Source of the DNA: DAOOKJ01 sp035360795
GTDB lineage: Bacteria; Patescibacteriota; Minisyncoccia; UBA6257
DNA: 17,395 nucleotides
Direction of reading: 5' to 3'
Assembly: GCA_035360795.1 (NCBI GenBank)
Contig: DAOSBJ010000012.1
Location: 1 to 17,395, forward strand
In this document: positions 15,463 through 17,395 of the stretch, one piece after another
Position numbering within the stretch: the first letter of the stretch is position 1
Layout of the letters: every line of letters starts with the position of its first letter
Position numbers and translations under genes: made by a program
Notes under the pieces: model-generated
What the model was told of the DNA's origin: nothing
Databases searched by the model: none
Seen by the model: the letters and a program-made list of their open reading frames with translations, nothing else

Positions 15463-16982
15463 TATAATTTTCCGTTTAAAATAAAACTTACTCCTTCGGG
15501 AGTTTCTACTAGGGCCTCAAGGGGCAAAGAAGCGTCTTTTAAAATTTGCTTCTCTTCCAGTTTTTGCTTAAATTTAACGACTGTTTCTTTTGACTTGGCT
15601 TCACCAGTGATAGTAATGTTAAAAGCGCCGCTATCAGTAATAAAAATTCTTTTCAAATTAATCGTATCTCTTGCTTCATTAGTGATTTCATTTAAAATAA
15701 GAGAAAAATCTTTTTTATAAGTATTAATTGCTTCTACTTTTTTAACCAAAGCATTAAACTCATCGGCTGATCTTTGCAATTCTTCTTGCTTTTGTAAAAT
15801 AATTGGATTGATTGGCTGCGAAATCTCGCCTGCTAATTTTTTTTCCATATTTGCAAATAAAGTATAATCCAAAAGACCATAAACTACTGTAAAGCAACCC
15901 ACAACTGTTATAATTATTTTAAGCCATAAAGAAATCACCCTTATTAAATGCGATTGATAATAATCTTCTTCAGTTTGAATTGGCGCCAAAGAAACAATCG
16001 TATCTTTTCTGCGCGGAATCAACCCCCGCAAAGCGCAACCAACTACTGCTGCCCAGTCTCTTTTAAGATTTTTTAATGCCGGAGGAAGAGTAAAAGATAA
16101 TGGAGTTAAGTTGTAATTTTTGGTCACCCAGTCATTAAAATAATTGACTAATTGGTCACTCTCGTTTAAAAAAAGAAATTTCGTTAACGCTCTTTGTCTT
16201 TTTAAAGAATAAAAATTCAAAATCATTGGGATTTCATTTAAAAAATGTTTTTCTAGATGCGAAGGAAGAATTTTTTGAGGAATATTTTGGCCAAAAATTT
16301 CATGCCAAGAATCATAATCAAAATAAATCAATTTGCTTCCTTCGCTAATTACAAATTCTACTCCATCGTTTCTTACTTCAATAATTAAAACCGGCTCTTC
16401 TTTTTCCAAAAAATTATAAACGAAACGGGTTAAGGACAAAGCAAAAGGCTCAATAGCAACTATTTTAAAGTTTAAATCTTTTAAAATTTCCCAATATGGT
16501 TCAATTTGTTTTTTGATTCCCAAAGCAATAAAAATTTCTTTTTCAAATTCTTTTTCAGAAGGACCCCAGTCTTCCCAGTCGAAATAGGATTCTTCTAGTG
16601 GCAAAGGAGCCATCATCTGGGTGTTGAAAATTATAGCATCTTTTAATTGGGTATCGCCTAATTCTGGCAGAGAAAAATAATTAATATAAAAATTTGCTGA
16701 TGGTAGTGATAGAATCAACCAAACATTTTTTTCTTTTTGCCAGAGTTTTTCCTTTAAAGAACTAAAAAAAGATTTTAAAGCCTCGGGATTTTGGAGGATA
16801 CCTTCTTTAATAATTCCTTTTGGCAAAGCGAATTTATTTACTTTAGTAATTTTATTTAAAGATTTATCAAAGCAGAAAATTTTAATCTCATAATCAGTTA
16901 AAGAAACGCCATAAATTCTAAAATCTGGCACTAATAACTTTTGCCAATCAATTTTAAACTTCTTTTGAACATTGTTTTTCAT
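15462..16982 (-). CDS. pilM: Type IV pilus assembly PilM-PilN fusion
   Basis: Inner-membrane platform protein for type IV pili. Residues about 20-325 form a PilM-like actin-fold domain (LPELGDTQLKDAIIF, APLPLEESYFDW, KIVAIEPFALSLTRF, AAVVGCALRGL). They are followed by VSLAP (330-334), resembling the PilN N-terminal INLLP peptide that binds PilM. A membrane helix lies at about 347-374, then a coiled region at about 376-420. The C-terminal PilN-type alpha/beta domain covers about 425-506 (INLKRIFITDSGAFNITITGEA). PilM and PilN are usually separate neighbouring genes. PilM's phosphate loops are degenerate: GVSLTDYEIK for GIDIGxxxIK, and IEVRNDG for VDIGxxxT. It overlaps the upstream pilin-like gene by four bases (ATGA). 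Confidence 0.82.
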   Translation of the reverse strand: MKNNVQKKFKIDWQKLLVPDFRIYGVSLTDYEIKIFCFDKSLNKITKVNKFALPKGIIKEGILQNPEALKSFFSSLKEKLWQKEKNVWLILSLPSANFYINYFSLPELGDTQLKDAIIFNTQMMAPLPLEESYFDWEDWGPSEKEFEKEIFIALGIKKQIEPYWEILKDLNFKIVAIEPFALSLTRFVYNFLEKEEPVLIIEVRNDGVEFVISEGSKLIYFDYDSWHEIFGQNIPQKILPSHLEKHFLNEIPMILNFYSLKRQRALTKFLFLNESDQLVNYFNDWVTKNYNLTPLSFTLPPALKNLKRDWAAVVGCALRGLIPRRKDTIVSLAPIQTEEDYYQSHLIRVISLWLKIIITVVGCFTVVYGLLDYTLFANMEKKLAGEISQPINPIILQKQEELQRSADEFNALVKKVEAINTYKKDFSLILNEITNEARDTINLKRIFITDSGAFNITITGEAKSKETVVKFKQKLEEKQILKDASLPLEALVETPEGVSFILNGKL

Positions 16983-17395
16983 AAAGTTAACTCAACAGTT
17001 GAAGTGGGGGTAATTAGTCCAGTGGTAGAATCAATAACAACTACTGTCTGCAATTTTTTACTAATTTGGGAAAAAGTAGCGGTGCTAGTAATCGTTCCAC
17101 CAGAAACAGTTACCGAAACATCATTAGTCCCATTAACGCTTAAATTAAAAGAAGAACTATAATCTTTATTTCTTTCTAATTTTAACAGGGCATCCTGAAG
17201 CCCGCTATAAGCAGCATAGTTTGCGATGATGGCTTTTTTATTGGAATCTATATTTAAATTTGAGTAATAAGCAAGAATACTGGTGGCTAAAGAAACAATA
17301 AAAATTAAAGTCCCTAAAGAAATAACCGTAATAAGAGAGGCAACTCCACGAAAACAATTTTTAATTTTGTAATTTTTAATTTTATAAATAAACAT
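16979..17395 (-). CDS. PilX-like minor pilin/prepilin-like protein, at window edge
   Basis: A 138-residue protein with an ATG exactly at the window end, so it is uncertain whether the start is complete. After a short basic N-terminus comes a single hydrophobic helix (GVASLITVISLGTLIFIVS, about 17-43) in the style of PilX/prepilin N-termini. A possible cleavage site falls after Gly17. Position +5 of the mature form is Ile, not the Glu typical of major pilins. Residues 58-80 (NYAAYSGLQDALLKLERNK) and a Ser/Thr-rich beta C-terminus suggest an extracellular pilin-like domain. It overlaps the PilM-PilN gene by ATGA and probably belongs to the same pilus operon. The family is inferred from architecture and context. 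Confidence 0.6.
   Translation of the reverse strand: MFIYKIKNYKIKNCFRGVASLITVISLGTLIFIVSLATSILAYYSNLNIDSNKKAIIANYAAYSGLQDALLKLERNKDYSSSFNLSVNGTNDVSVTVSGGTITSTATFSQISKKLQTVVVIDSTTGLITPTSTVELTL

Noticed and set aside
16941..17162. Plus-strand open frame of 73 codons over the pilus genes
   Set aside because: Covers the antisense of two overlapping pilus genes and has no features of its own.

Overview
The window is a compact, AT-rich piece of bacterial chromosome. Sixteen genes, all on the minus strand, fill nearly all of it, and the longest gap is about 200 bases. Several traits together suggest a Candidate Phyla Radiation (Patescibacteria) genome, probably Parcubacteria-like. These are short versions of housekeeping proteins (PDZ-less RseP, ProRS without its editing insert), a duplicated mreB, a PilM-PilN fusion, leaders without Shine-Dalgarno motifs, and AT-rich short-period repeats between genes. 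This placement is inference from gene content. TGA closes at least two genes at sensible family lengths, so the standard bacterial code is in use.

Read in the direction of transcription (from high to low coordinates), the window opens with a type IV pilus block: a PilX-like minor pilin cut by the window edge, overlapped by ATGA with a PilM-PilN fusion. A weak terminator follows, and then a striking 155-bp GC-rich element bounded by 20-bp perfect inverted repeats. Next come a beta-CASP/RNase J-like nuclease, folD, and a member of the N-acyl-D-amino-acid deacylase family that has lost its usual metal ligands.

A well-formed extended -10 promoter (11223-11251) then starts a long, tight, probable operon: mreB2, holB, frr, rseP, proS, mreB1, mreC, mreD, mrdA, greA, lysS. 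It merges three familiar modules. The first is the translation/membrane block frr-rseP-proS, which elsewhere usually also carries uppS-cdsA-dxr; these are absent here. The second is the rod-shape module mreB-mreC-mreD-mrdA, in which MreB filaments, the MreC/MreD membrane scaffold and the PBP2 transpeptidase direct lateral wall synthesis. The third is the greA-lysS pair. A second, diverged mreB heads the operon.

No tRNA, rRNA, CRISPR array, transposase or phage gene was seen. The most unusual items are the GC-rich inverted-repeat element, the ligand-less deacylase homologue, a 15-bp perfect hairpin with a T-rich tail inside the start of mreC, and the Asp-to-Asn change in the phosphate-2 loop of MreB2.
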